DNA of 54,814 bases from an uncultured Treponema sp. (GTDB lineage: Bacteria > Spirochaetota > Spirochaetia > Treponematales > Treponemataceae). The notes under the pieces are model-generated. The model made no database searches. It was not told the DNA's origin and saw only the letters and a list, made by a program, of their open reading frames with translations. The stretch spans positions 1 to 54,814 of the forward strand of contig CAKUTI010000010.1 of NCBI GenBank assembly GCA_934691925.1. The letters run 5' to 3'. Below are positions 34,837 through 44,018 of this stretch, in pieces. A program made the translations under genes and the position numbers. Each line of letters starts with the position of its first letter. Within the stretch, counting starts at the first letter, position 1.

Positions 34837-34972
34837 GTTTGTTCATTGCTGAATGTGAGAAATATATTACACAGTTCCGCAAAATGTGTCAACTCAAAAA
34901 ACTGTAAAAAGTCAAAAAAAATTGAAATTTTCGCGTTTTTGTTTTCGGGCATTTTTTCTCATCACAAAAAAA

Positions 34973-35428
34973 TCATTCTTGAATTGTTTTCTCAAAAAGA
35001 GCGGCACAGCCCTCGCTTATGTCGCGCCAAGTCTCGTCGAAATTTCCTGTGTACCACGGATCTGCAACATCGCGATTTTTTCCGGCAAACGACATCAGAT
35101 ATTTTATCTTGCCTTGAACGTCGCTTCCAACAATCCGCTTCAAATGACGCTCGTTTTCGCTGTCCATAATCACGAGAAAATCAAAATTCTCATAATCTTC
35201 ACGCGTTACAATTCGGGCGCGGTGGTCTGCGTACGGAACATTGTGCGACTGCAAAACACGGAGCGTTCCGCGGTGCATTCCGTTTCCAATCTCGTCGTAG
35301 TCGGTTGCCGCAGAGTCAACGTAAAAATCGTTTTCCAGCCCGGCTTTTCTCACAAGATTCTTGAAAATCATTTCAGCCATCGGAGAGCGGCAAATGTTTC
35401 CGTGGCAAATAAAAAGTATTTTTGTCAT
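34973..35428 (-). CDS. Low-molecular-weight protein tyrosine phosphatase
   Basis: This 151-residue protein begins with the P-loop signature ILFICHGNICRSPMAE (C-x5-R-S) and carries the distal acid motif DVADPWYTGNF (Asp-Pro). It dephosphorylates tyrosine residues; in bacteria it often counters BY-kinases or arginine kinases, none of which is visible nearby. ATG 35428 is used; an in-frame TTG at 35440 is less likely. No ribosome site is obvious. Confidence 0.93.
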   Translation of the reverse strand: MTKILFICHGNICRSPMAEMIFKNLVRKAGLENDFYVDSAATDYDEIGNGMHRGTLRVLQSHNVPYADHRARIVTREDYENFDFLVIMDSENERHLKRIVGSDVQGKIKYLMSFAGKNRDVADPWYTGNFDETWRDISEGCAALFEKTIQE

Positions 35429-35526
35429 AAAATAATTCAATATGAATGAACGAACACGCAGACAAAAAAACTTCAGGATTTTAAGTTTTGCCCGAAAAAC
35501 TTCTTTTCATCTGCGCTTTATCTTTA

Positions 35527-36402
35527 TTAGAAATCAGCCTCGTCAGGATTTCTGAGCGGACGGATTTCAAGATTCTTCAAATTTGCGATTGTCTTGCAGT
35601 CCTCGTCAGAAATCTCAAAATCAAAGACATTCGCGTTTTCAGCGATTCTCGCTGCCGTAACAGATTTTGGAAGCGGTACAATTCCGTTCTGCAAGCTCCA
35701 CCTGACGCAAACCTGCGCGATTGTGCGGTTGTATTTTTTCGCGAGACTCTGCATCTCCTCGCTTTTAAATGCGCCGCCTGTTCCAAACGGGCTGTAGCCC
35801 TCGACAATCATTCCAAGATTTTTGCAGTATGAGGCAAGCTCCGTTTCAGGAATTCCAGGGCAGACTTTTATCTGGTTCACCATCGGCTTTACTTTTGCGG
35901 TCTTCAAAAGCTCTTCGATATGACGCTCGCAGAAATTTGAAATGCCGATTGCCTTCAGTTTTCCTTCTTCATAAGCCTCTTCCATCGCTTTCCAGCTTCC
36001 GGCGTTTGCCTCCTGCCAGCACGAGCGGAATTTCAGCGGATTCGGCCAATGAATCAAATACAAATCCACGTAATCAAGACCGAGACGCTCAAGCGAAGAC
36101 TCAATCGCCTTTTTTGTGTTCTCGTAGCCGTGTTCCTCGTTCCAAAGTTTTGTCGTGATAAAAAGTTCGGAACGCTTCACATTCGACTCTTTCAAAAAAT
36201 CCGAAATCGCTTTCCCCACAGATTTTTCGTTTCCGTAAGCCGCAGCCGTGTCAATGTGGCGGTAGCCTGCGCGCAAAGCTGACAAAACAGCGCTGTAAGC
36301 CTCGTTTCCGTCTGCACTTTGCCAAGTTCCAAAACCGATGCACGGAATTTTTGTTCCGTTTGAAAGTGTATGAGTTGAAGTTAAAGAATTTAATTTTTCC
36401 AT
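35527..36402 (-). CDS. Aldo/keto reductase
   Basis: This 291-residue NADPH-dependent TIM-barrel oxidoreductase has the full tetrad: Asp and Tyr in HIDTAAAYGNE, Lys in LFITTKLWNEE, His in DLYLIHWPNP. The coenzyme-binding end (PLPKSVTAARIAENANVFDF) is normal. It probably acts on aldehydes or ketoacids of the 2,5-diketogluconate reductase type; the substrate is not predictable. The promoter TTGAAT, 16 nt, TAAAAT (36410-36415) ends 7 nt before ATG. It shares its -35 region with the divergent DUF763 gene. Confidence 0.93.
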   Translation of the reverse strand: MEKLNSLTSTHTLSNGTKIPCIGFGTWQSADGNEAYSAVLSALRAGYRHIDTAAAYGNEKSVGKAISDFLKESNVKRSELFITTKLWNEEHGYENTKKAIESSLERLGLDYVDLYLIHWPNPLKFRSCWQEANAGSWKAMEEAYEEGKLKAIGISNFCERHIEELLKTAKVKPMVNQIKVCPGIPETELASYCKNLGMIVEGYSPFGTGGAFKSEEMQSLAKKYNRTIAQVCVRWSLQNGIVPLPKSVTAARIAENANVFDFEISDEDCKTIANLKNLEIRPLRNPDEADF

Positions 36403-36409
36403 AGAAGAG

Positions 36410-36462
36410 ATTTTACCTAAAAAAGCGACTTATTCAACATCGCAAACGCTCTGTGATATAAT
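36410..36462. promoter_or_regulatory. Overlapping divergent promoters of the aldo/keto reductase and DUF763 genes
   Basis: The word ATTCAAC (36432-36438) supplies TTGAAT for the leftward promoter (-10 TAAAAT, 36410-36415, 16-nt spacer). On the other strand it supplies TTCAAC for the rightward promoter (-10 TATAAT, 36457-36462, 18-nt spacer). Two RNA polymerases could hardly bind both at once. Confidence 0.65.
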
Positions 36463-36468
36463 TCAAGA

Positions 36469-37893
36469 ATGATAAAACGCTCTGGCTACGCCGACTTGCC
36501 GCTTCACACTGGAATTGTTCCAAAATGGCTCGCCGACAGAATGAAACTTCTCGGAACTGAAATCGTCGAGTCGATTCTGATAAACTACGGAAAAAAGGAA
36601 TTTCTCACAAGGCTTTCAGATCCGCTATGGTTTCAAAGTCTTGGAGCGGTTCTGGGAATGGACTGGCATTCAAGCGGAATCACAACAAGCGTGATGTACG
36701 CGCTGAAACGCGGAATAAACGAGCGGGCAAGAGATTTCGGGCTTTGCGTTTGCGGCGGACGCGGAAAATATTCAAGAAAAACGCCAGAGGAGCTTTTGTT
36801 TCTCGCCGACGCCACAGGTCTTGACGGAACTTCGCTTGTGAACGCTTCAAAGCTCACTGCGAAAGTTGACAGCGCGGCGGTTCAGGACGGATTTCAGCTT
36901 TATATGCATAATTTTGTTCTAAGCGATGACGGAGACTGGGTTGTGGTTCAGCAGGGAATGAACACGGTTTCGCGGACGGCGCGGCGTTATCATTGGTCGT
37001 CAGAAAATCTCCGCTCGTTTTTGGATTCTCCGCACACAGGCGTGACGGGAGAAAACCAGGGAATGATTTTGAATCTCGCAGATTCAGGCGCGAAAAACAC
37101 ACGAAAAGCGATTCTCGATTTGACAAAAGAAAATCCGGACAGGATTCTAAAAGAAATTTCAGCAATTTCAGAAAACGACATCTCGCGCCAGCTGGAATTT
37201 GATTTTGGAAACGAACGCGATGAAAAAAACAGCAATTCAAAATCGAATAATTTGAAATCTTACAATTCGAAATCGGATGATTCAGAATCACAAAATCCAA
37301 AGAAATCAGAATCAGAAGAATCCTGCGGAAATCTGCCTGCTACAAAAAATCAAAATCTCGCTTCAAAAACAAATTCTTGGCAAGGGAGCCAGATTTTAAT
37401 CAAAAATGACAGAAATCTTATAATGCCGGCTCATCACGACGTGCGCGCGGAAGATGTTGACTTAAAGCGGCTCGGCGCAGTTCTCGCAACGGCTTACGCT
37501 TCGCCTGCGGAAAATTTCGACTCTCTGCTTTTGACTCCTGGACTCGGCGCAAGAACGCTTCAAAGCCTGACGCTTGTAAGCGAAGTGATTTACGGAACTC
37601 CGGCAAGATTCACTGACCCAGCAAGATTCAGCTTTGCCCACGGCGGAAAAGACGGGCATCCGTTTCCAGTTCCAACAAAAATTTACGACGAAAGCATAAG
37701 AATTCTAGGAGCCGCAATCGAAAAATCAAAGCTCGGCTACAACGACAAGTCCGACTGTCTTAAAAGACTCAGCGAAACCGCAATTAAGATAGAAGAAAAC
37801 TGCAGCCCGACCGCAAATTTTGAAAAAACGCTCGAACGGGAAAGGCAAAACAGCCATGCATGGGGCGGAATGACCTGCTCAGGAAAAGTTTAG
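36469..37893 (+). CDS. DUF763 family protein with low-complexity insertion
   Basis: The 474-residue product matches DUF763, a family of unknown function common in archaea and some anaerobes: MIKRSGYADLPLHTGIVPKW, GMDWHSSGITTSV, FGLCVCGGRGKYSRKTP, NASKLTAKVDSAAVQDGFQL, VVQQGMNTVSRTARRYHW and, late, AHGGKDGHPFPVPTK. The segment LLTPGLGARTLQSLTLVSEV looks helix-hairpin-helix-like and so hints at DNA binding (inference). Residues from about 245 to 308 are a Ser/Asn/Lys/Asp-rich insertion, apparently local. The TATAAT box ends 6 nt before ATG, with no ribosome site, suggesting a leaderless mRNA. Confidence 0.85.
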   Translation: MIKRSGYADLPLHTGIVPKWLADRMKLLGTEIVESILINYGKKEFLTRLSDPLWFQSLGAVLGMDWHSSGITTSVMYALKRGINERARDFGLCVCGGRGKYSRKTPEELLFLADATGLDGTSLVNASKLTAKVDSAAVQDGFQLYMHNFVLSDDGDWVVVQQGMNTVSRTARRYHWSSENLRSFLDSPHTGVTGENQGMILNLADSGAKNTRKAILDLTKENPDRILKEISAISENDISRQLEFDFGNERDEKNSNSKSNNLKSYNSKSDDSESQNPKKSESEESCGNLPATKNQNLASKTNSWQGSQILIKNDRNLIMPAHHDVRAEDVDLKRLGAVLATAYASPAENFDSLLLTPGLGARTLQSLTLVSEVIYGTPARFTDPARFSFAHGGKDGHPFPVPTKIYDESIRILGAAIEKSKLGYNDKSDCLKRLSETAIKIEENCSPTANFEKTLERERQNSHAWGGMTCSGKV

Positions 37894-38012
37894 GATTTCA
37901 AAAAATCGACCTCCGGCCCGAAAATCTTTATCTGCCGTTTCTTACTTTCCATATGATGAAAAGCACAACGGCAACGACCATGCCGCGGACAACATTTTTT
38001 ATAACCATTTTA

Positions 38013-38065
38013 CAAAAAAAATGCTGCCATTTTTCCGAATCTTAAAAACCCGAAAACCGGCAGCA
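38013..38065 (-). terminator. Intrinsic terminator of the TIM-barrel isomerase gene
   Basis: TGCTGCC and GGCAGCA pair on either side of a loop of about 30 nt, followed on the minus strand by TTTTTTT. Confidence 0.75.
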
Positions 38066-38109
38066 AAAACCGAAATCAATGAGTTTCGTCTTATCCCAAT
38101 TTTATCAAC

Positions 38110-38943
38110 TTATCCGACAATCGAGCGCACAAATTCAAGCGAGTGCGGAACGTCTTTCACGCCTTCAAAAATCAGGAACGCGTCCGGACATTCCTTCATG
38201 ATTATCGGAAGAAAATCTTTCCAGCCCATGATTCCCTGCCCGAGCGGCGCAATTTCAAGCTCATCGCCATTCACAACGTAATCTTTAAGATGGAATCCGC
38301 CGATTTTGCCTTTGAAAAGTTTCAGGCACTTCTCAAAAATCTCAGCGCGCTTTTCGTGGTTTCCGATGTAAAGATAATTGTAAATATCAACGATAAAGCG
38401 GAAATTCTCCTGCCCCGGGTCAATTTCATCGGCCAGACGCTTTAGCTGTTCCGGGCAGAACATACAGTGTCCCCACGCGCCCTCAAGAGCCATGCAAACT
38501 CCGCTTTCTTTCGCAATTTTCGGCATCGGAGCAAAAATCGACTTTACTTCCTGAAAAGCCTCCTCGGTCTGGTTCTTCGGATTGTAAGTCCATTTGTCGT
38601 CGTTATAAGAGCCGGTTTCAGAAGCCACAAATTTCGCGCCGAATTCAGCCGCGTGACGCAAATGGTCAGCATATTTTTCAGCTCCGAGCTTCACTTTTTC
38701 CTTGTTCGAATGAACAGGATTAAAATACGCGCCCAAAAGCGAAATTTCAACGCCGTGCGAGTTGAATCCGTCTTTGATTTCTTTTATGACTTCCGGAGTC
38801 AAAGTTCCGGGATTTCCGTTTTGCCCTTCAACAGCCTTCGCAATCGCAAGCTGAACTCCATCAAATCCCCATTCATGGGCGGTTTTTCCAAGCCAATCAG
38901 CAGTTCCTTTGCCGATGTCGTGCGGTCTAATCAATATTTTCAT
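38110..38943 (-). CDS. Sugar phosphate isomerase/epimerase-like TIM-barrel protein
   Basis: This 277-residue protein belongs to the AP-endonuclease-2/xylose-isomerase-like barrel superfamily. Visible family positions are GFDGVQLAIAKA, VEISLLGAYFNPVHSN, FGAKFVASETGS, VCMALEGAWGH, FIVDIYNYLY and IGGFHLKDYVV, with Glu, Asp, His and Glu residues in the usual metal-ligand places. Members isomerise sugars or inosose derivatives; no substrate is evident. TAAAAT (38951-38956) ends 7 nt before ATG, with TTGTGA 18 nt further up; no ribosome site is present. Confidence 0.85.
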   Translation of the reverse strand: MKILIRPHDIGKGTADWLGKTAHEWGFDGVQLAIAKAVEGQNGNPGTLTPEVIKEIKDGFNSHGVEISLLGAYFNPVHSNKEKVKLGAEKYADHLRHAAEFGAKFVASETGSYNDDKWTYNPKNQTEEAFQEVKSIFAPMPKIAKESGVCMALEGAWGHCMFCPEQLKRLADEIDPGQENFRFIVDIYNYLYIGNHEKRAEIFEKCLKLFKGKIGGFHLKDYVVNGDELEIAPLGQGIMGWKDFLPIIMKECPDAFLIFEGVKDVPHSLEFVRSIVG

Positions 38944-39269
38944 AAGCGATATTTTATCACAGAGACGAAAAAATTCACAATTTTAAAAAGCGGATTATTT
39001 TTTCAGAAGATTTTTAAATTTTGGAGCAAGATTCACTTTTCGCGGCGGCTTTTCGCCATTCCGCTTTCGCTTCATTGTTTTGCGGCAAAAGCCAAAAAAG
39101 CAGAAAACACAGCCGCAAAACAACGCTTCGCGTGGCTACAGGCCGGGCTAGGCTCTACTTTTCATTATTATTTTATTTTCCGCGAGCCAAGCCTCTCCTG
39201 TTCTTCTGTCAGTTTTTTTCGAAATTTGGCTTCGATAAAATCAAAAAAATCCAAAAGAAAAATCCGCAA
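38944..39269. other. Gap with partial GCAAAAC-type palindromic repeat
   Basis: No gene is seen apart from the promoter of the gene on the left (38951-38980). Around 39075-39160 the words CATTGTTTTGC ... GCAAAACAAC ... GTGGCTACAG match the central part of the repeat at 34347-34625. Confidence 0.5.
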
Positions 39270-39298
39270 TTCACAATTTTTGATTCTTAATCTATAAT
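39270..39298 (+). promoter_or_regulatory. Promoter of the RsmI-like methyltransferase gene
   Basis: TTCACA, exactly 17 nt, TATAAT. The -10 box ends 11 nt before ATG, so the 5' leader would be only about 5 nt. Confidence 0.7.
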
Positions 39299-39309
39299 TC
39301 AAAACCGTT

Positions 39310-40032
39310 ATGACACCTGCGCTTTATTTGATTCCATGCACGCTGGGCGACACTCCGGCGAGCAATGTTTTGCCTGATTTCAATCTTGAAATTGTAAAAA
39401 ATATCCGCGACTTTATCGTTGAAAGCCGAAAATCGGCTGTGCGTTTTCTGATTTCTCTCGACAAAAATTTTCCAATTGACGACTGCACATTCTCAGAGCT
39501 TAGCGAGCATACAAACAGCAACGCCGACCTTAGCAAAATCTTGAATCCGCTTGTAAAAAACGGCCGGCCGATGGGAGTGATTTCTGACGCGGGATGTCCG
39601 TGCATTGGCGATCCTGGAAGCCGCGCCGTGGAAATCGCGCAGAAAAAAAACGTTAAGATTGTGCCTTTGGTCGGACCAAATTCGATGATTCTCTCGCTTA
39701 TGGCAAGCGGCTTTAACGGCCAGAATTTCGCGTTCAACGGATATCTTCCTGCAAAAAACGGCGAGCGAGAAAGCAAAATCAAACAGCTTGAAAACAGAAT
39801 GTACAAGGAAGACCAGACGCAAATCTTTATTGAAACGCCGTACAGAAACGACAAAATGCTAGAATCGCTTTTAAAGACGCTAAGAAAAGAGACGAAAATC
39901 TGCGTTGCGAAAGGGCTTACAACAAAAGAAGAATCCGTAAAAACAAAAACCGTTTCAGAATGGTCGGAATTAAAAAAGCAGAAAGACTTTACAATCGGAA
40001 AAGTTCCAACGATTTTCTTGATTTACAAATGA
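39310..40032 (+). CDS. SAM-dependent tetrapyrrole-methylase-fold methyltransferase (RsmI-like)
   Basis: This 240-residue protein has the RsmI-family landmarks: LYLIPCTLGDT at the N-terminus, MGVISDAGCPCIGDPGSRAV (SAM site), VPLVGPNSMILSLMASG, FNGYLPAK and QIFIETPYRN. RsmI methylates the ribose of 16S C1402, but this shorter, divergent branch need not do so; a second, canonical RsmI elsewhere would argue for another target. No ribosome site is present; the leader is predicted to be nearly absent. Confidence 0.85.
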   Translation: MTPALYLIPCTLGDTPASNVLPDFNLEIVKNIRDFIVESRKSAVRFLISLDKNFPIDDCTFSELSEHTNSNADLSKILNPLVKNGRPMGVISDAGCPCIGDPGSRAVEIAQKKNVKIVPLVGPNSMILSLMASGFNGQNFAFNGYLPAKNGERESKIKQLENRMYKEDQTQIFIETPYRNDKMLESLLKTLRKETKICVAKGLTTKEESVKTKTVSEWSELKKQKDFTIGKVPTIFLIYK

Positions 40033-40183
40033 TTTTTTGATTCTTATGGAAAACGGATTTTTAAAGCTGAAAAACAAATTGTGATTCGTCTCAGTTTCTG
40101 TGTTCATGTGCAAGTCAAAAAAATGACACCGATAAAAACTTCCGCTTCATTTAAAAGTCAAATTAAAAATCGAAAATCAAAAT

Positions 40184-40221
40184 AAAAAAGCCCGGCGTTC
40201 AAAGTCTGAATGTCGGGCTTC
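40184..40221 (-). terminator. Intrinsic terminator of the BI-1 gene
   Basis: AAGCCCG and CGGGCTT pair on the minus strand with an inner TTCA/TGAA stem, followed by six T. Confidence 0.85.
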
Positions 40222-40249
40222 AATTTTTAAATTTTATTAAAAACAAATT

Positions 40250-40963
40250 CTATTCGCTTTCGCGGCGTTTTCCGAAAAGCCGCAAAAGCGAAAGAAAAAT
40301 ATTGATAAAGTCAAGATAAAGCTCCAAAGCCGCCAAAATCGAAACTTTCTTGTAGTCGTCAGAATCTCTTGCATATTCGGCAGTTCTAATGACTTTCTGA
40401 GAATCATATGCTGTAAGTCCTGTGAAAATCACTGCGGTTGCGATTGAAATCAAAATGTCGAACATTGTGAACGAAGCTCTTGTAAAAAGCGAAAGCAAGA
40501 ACTGGACAAGGCTTGCAATAATAACGCCGACGACAGCCATCATCAGGTAAGTTCCGAAAGTCGTCAAATCGCGTTTTGTCGTGATTCCGTAAAAGCTCAT
40601 AATTGCGAACATAAGCGCGCTTCCAAGAAAAGCCGCCGCAATCGAGTCCATCTGAAAAATAAGAAAAACTGAAGAAAGCGTGATTCCGTCAATCACAGAA
40701 TATGCGATAAATCCAGCAGTCGCCGCTCCGAGCGAAATCGTCCTGATTTTTGCAGACAAAACAAGAACAAGAATAATTTCCGCAATGCAGAGAATCCAGA
40801 ATCCAATCTGGCCGTTCGCAAAAAGCATTGTCAAAAGCGCGTGGCTTTGCGCTGTGAAAAACGCAGAAACCGCGCTGATTAAAAGCGCGAACGCCATCCA
40901 GCCGTAAGTGCGCGTAACAAAAGCCTGTTTTTCAGATTTTGTAAGAGCCAAAGCATTAGCCAT
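40250..40963 (-). CDS. Bax inhibitor-1 (YbhL/YccA-type) membrane protein
   Basis: This 237-residue protein has about seven spans typical of the BI-1/TMBIM family: TRTYGWMAFALLISAVSAFF, GFIAYSVIDGITLSSVFLIF, FYGITTKRDLTTFGTYLMMA and the C-terminal ALELYLDFINIFLSLLRLFG. Bacterial members form pH-sensitive calcium leaks or associate with FtsH; the role here is not known. A strong AGGGGG site precedes the ATG and a terminator follows, so it is a single-gene transcript. Confidence 0.92.
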   Translation of the reverse strand: MANALALTKSEKQAFVTRTYGWMAFALLISAVSAFFTAQSHALLTMLFANGQIGFWILCIAEIILVLVLSAKIRTISLGAATAGFIAYSVIDGITLSSVFLIFQMDSIAAAFLGSALMFAIMSFYGITTKRDLTTFGTYLMMAVVGVIIASLVQFLLSLFTRASFTMFDILISIATAVIFTGLTAYDSQKVIRTAEYARDSDDYKKVSILAALELYLDFINIFLSLLRLFGKRRESE

Positions 40964-41181
40964 AAAATCCCCCTTAAAAATTTCAACTTTTCAACAAGAC
41001 AAAAAAATTAAAAACGCTTTCAAAAGTCAACAAAAACGTTTTTATCGCAATCTTTTTCAGAAAAGTATATTTTGTTGCAAGCCAATTATCAATTATCAGG
41101 TCTAAATTTTCGGTTAAAAAACTCCGATAAATTCTAAGACAAAGGTTGCTTTATTTTGCAACTTAATTTATGGAGAAATAT

Positions 41182-43998
41182 ATGAGAAAATCTGCGTCAA
41201 CTGTGATTAAGTCTATAATTCTGATTTTGCTTCTTGCAGGCTGCGCTTCAACACCAAAAGAGGAAACTATTTTTGAGCTGATTTTGCAGGGAAAATACGA
41301 GGAGGCAAAGTCTCGCTTCAAGACAAAAACTGACATAAACGCATGCGATGAGGACGGAAACACGGCTCTTCATCTTGCGGCAAAAGTGAACGAGGCCGAC
41401 TTGGCAAGCTTTCTTATAATAAAAGGCGCGGACGCTGAAATCCGGAACAATGCAGGAGACACGGCTCTTCACGTTGCGGTCAAAAATGACAGTTTGGACA
41501 CGGCAAAAGTTCTTGCGATTGTCCACGGAAATATTTTTGCGAAAGACGCTTCCGGAAATATGGCTTTGGAGCTTGCGCTTGCAAAAGGCGACATCTGGTA
41601 CGACGCGATGATTACGCGGCAGACAGGCGAAGTGCGCGATGAAAACGGACAGTCTATCGTTCATTATTTTGTAAAGACAAGAGATGAAAAAGCAATTGAA
41701 AAATGCATTCAGGTTGGAATTCCGCTTTCTGTGAAAGACAACGACGGAAAAACTCCGCTTCATCTCGCATTTGAAAGCGCGGACAACGCGGCAGCAATCA
41801 GAATCGCTTCAAAACTTATTCTCGCGGACGCAGAGCTTGTGCGCGGCGACTTTGCATATTTTGAGGACGCTGTAAAAACTCACAATATGATTCTAAGATT
41901 CAATGACGGACAGACTCCGCTCCACATTGCGACAATTGAAGGACACACTGGAATTGTCGATTATATCTTGAATCAAAAAACTTCTCTAAGACTTTCGGAC
42001 ATTCTCGGCGCGCAGGATATTTCTGGCGCGACTCCGCTTCACGAGGCAGTCCGCTACGGAAGAGTCGATATTGCGCGTCTTCTTCTTGGGGCAGGAGCAA
42101 AAGTTGACGCTCTCGACTCGCTTGGAAAAACGCCGCTTCTCCTGATTATTCCAGTTGAAAGCCAGCACACAGTTTACGCCACGCTTCTTCAGTACAAGGC
42201 GAACATAAATCAAAAAGATATGTACGGAGACACAGTTCTTCACATAGCAACAATGTCGAACGCTCCGGCAAACGTTCTTGAGCTTCTCGTAAGCAGCGGA
42301 GCTTCTGTGAACGAGCGCAACAAGCAGGGCGTAACTCCAATTGAAATTGCGATTGAGCAGGAACATTCAGAGCAGGTTGAATTTTTCGCAAAGAATAACG
42401 CCGACATTTTCGCTGAAGATATGGAAGGAAATTCTCCGCTTTCAAAAGCTCTCGACCGCCCTACTCCAGATATGCTCAAAATGCTCGTGTCATCTGAAAA
42501 CATAAATTCAAAAGACTCTAGCGGAAACACAGCTATTCACGTTGCAATCCAGAAAGACGCTCTTTTTGACTATATAAAATATCTCGTTGACGCTGGCGCA
42601 GATGTGAACGCCCGCAACAAAAACGGAGATTCTGTCCTCTTTATGACAGTCAAGAAAAACCGAAAAGATGTAGGCGACTTGCTTCTTGAAAAAAACGCTG
42701 ACATTTTCGCGACAAATGTTCAGAACGACTCGCCGCTTAGAGTCGCTTTGACGAACGGCGGAAATTTGCAGGACTGGCTTATCACGTCAAAAACATTGAA
42801 TACAACCGACGGCTCTGGCAACACTCCGCTTCATTACGCGGCGGAATGGCAGCTTAACGGCGCGATAATTTCATTGATTCAGAAAGGCGCGAAAGTTACG
42901 GCAGAAAACGCAAATGGAGAATCAGCTTTGTTCTCGGCGGTAAAAAGCAACAATCCAGAAACGATAAAAATTCTCGTAGAAAATGGAGTTGTAATCGACT
43001 CAAAAGACAACCATGCGCGCGACAATCTTGGAAACACGCCTTTGCACGCGGCAGTAAAATGGAATTCGATTGAATCTGCAAAAACTCTCATTTCGCTTGG
43101 AGTCGATGTGAACGCGCAGAATCTCAGCGGAAAAACAGCTCTGAACGAGGCTTGCCGCTCGGCAAAACGCGAAATGGCAGTTCTTCTGATTAAAAGCGGA
43201 GCGGACATTAACGCGGCGGATGCCGCAGGACGCACAGTCCTGATGGACGCAATTTCAAGCCTGAACGAGCAGATGGTCTCTCTTCTGATTGGATACGGCG
43301 CGAACGTTCAGATTCAGGAAATGTACGGACGAAATTCCTATCATTATGCGGCACTGACTGGAAATACCGGAATCATAAATATGATTAGAAACGCTGGCGG
43401 AAATCCGCTTAGCAGAGATTCAGGCGGAGATTCTCCGTTCTCGATTGTCTTAAAGGCTAATATCGATGTTATTCAGGCGGTTCTCGGAAACAACACAACG
43501 ATTGTCGATTCAGACGGAAACACTCCGGTTCACATTGCAGTCGAGCACGGCGTTTCAAAAAATCTTCTCACCCAGCTTTTGAACATTGGCTATCCTGTAA
43601 GCCAGCGTAACGGAAAAGGAATGACAGCCTTGAACATCGCAGTCGCAAAAGACAACAAAAATCTCTCGCTTGTTCTTCTTGAATACGGCGCGGATCCTTA
43701 TCTTGCGACTCCGACAGGCGAAAACGCGCTCACTTCGGTTTTCAAGACAAAAAATATGGCGATTCTTGACGCGATTGTAAAATACAACCGCGCAAAAACT
43801 GACCGTCAAGGCGACACAATTCTTCACTACGCGGCGCGCACGGCCGACAAAGAGACCGTAACTCATCTCGTCTCTCTGAATCTTGACCGCGCGGTAAAAA
43901 ATATCACCGGCGAGACTCCGTCAGAAATGGCAGAACGCTGGGGCAGAAGCGATATTGCAGAGCTTCTCCGCGAGCCAGTGATGACAAACGCAAAATAA
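41182..43998 (+). CDS. Large ankyrin-repeat lipoprotein
   Basis: The 938-residue product has a lipoprotein signal (lipobox LLLAGCAS) and is then almost wholly ankyrin repeats of about 33 residues. Copies of the DGNTALHLAA and NGKTPLHLA type recur from about residue 55 to the end, roughly two dozen, several degenerate. Such repeats bind protein partners. With a lipid anchor the protein should face the periplasm or the outside, unusual for ankyrin proteins, which are mostly cytoplasmic. ATG 41182 is preferred because GGAG lies 7 nt upstream; ATG 41170 is in frame but poorly placed. It stands alone. Confidence 0.92.
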   Translation: MRKSASTVIKSIILILLLAGCASTPKEETIFELILQGKYEEAKSRFKTKTDINACDEDGNTALHLAAKVNEADLASFLIIKGADAEIRNNAGDTALHVAVKNDSLDTAKVLAIVHGNIFAKDASGNMALELALAKGDIWYDAMITRQTGEVRDENGQSIVHYFVKTRDEKAIEKCIQVGIPLSVKDNDGKTPLHLAFESADNAAAIRIASKLILADAELVRGDFAYFEDAVKTHNMILRFNDGQTPLHIATIEGHTGIVDYILNQKTSLRLSDILGAQDISGATPLHEAVRYGRVDIARLLLGAGAKVDALDSLGKTPLLLIIPVESQHTVYATLLQYKANINQKDMYGDTVLHIATMSNAPANVLELLVSSGASVNERNKQGVTPIEIAIEQEHSEQVEFFAKNNADIFAEDMEGNSPLSKALDRPTPDMLKMLVSSENINSKDSSGNTAIHVAIQKDALFDYIKYLVDAGADVNARNKNGDSVLFMTVKKNRKDVGDLLLEKNADIFATNVQNDSPLRVALTNGGNLQDWLITSKTLNTTDGSGNTPLHYAAEWQLNGAIISLIQKGAKVTAENANGESALFSAVKSNNPETIKILVENGVVIDSKDNHARDNLGNTPLHAAVKWNSIESAKTLISLGVDVNAQNLSGKTALNEACRSAKREMAVLLIKSGADINAADAAGRTVLMDAISSLNEQMVSLLIGYGANVQIQEMYGRNSYHYAALTGNTGIINMIRNAGGNPLSRDSGGDSPFSIVLKANIDVIQAVLGNNTTIVDSDGNTPVHIAVEHGVSKNLLTQLLNIGYPVSQRNGKGMTALNIAVAKDNKNLSLVLLEYGADPYLATPTGENALTSVFKTKNMAILDAIVKYNRAKTDRQGDTILHYAARTADKETVTHLVSLNLDRAVKNITGETPSEMAERWGRSDIAELLREPVMTNAK

Positions 43999-44018
43999 AA
44001 AACTATAAAAATTCATCT

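Noticed and set aside
37930..38008. Possible 26-residue single-span peptide on the minus strand after the isomerase terminator
   Set aside because: It has no ribosome site and lies directly downstream of a terminator; weaker case than the two small ORFs near 54.4 kb.
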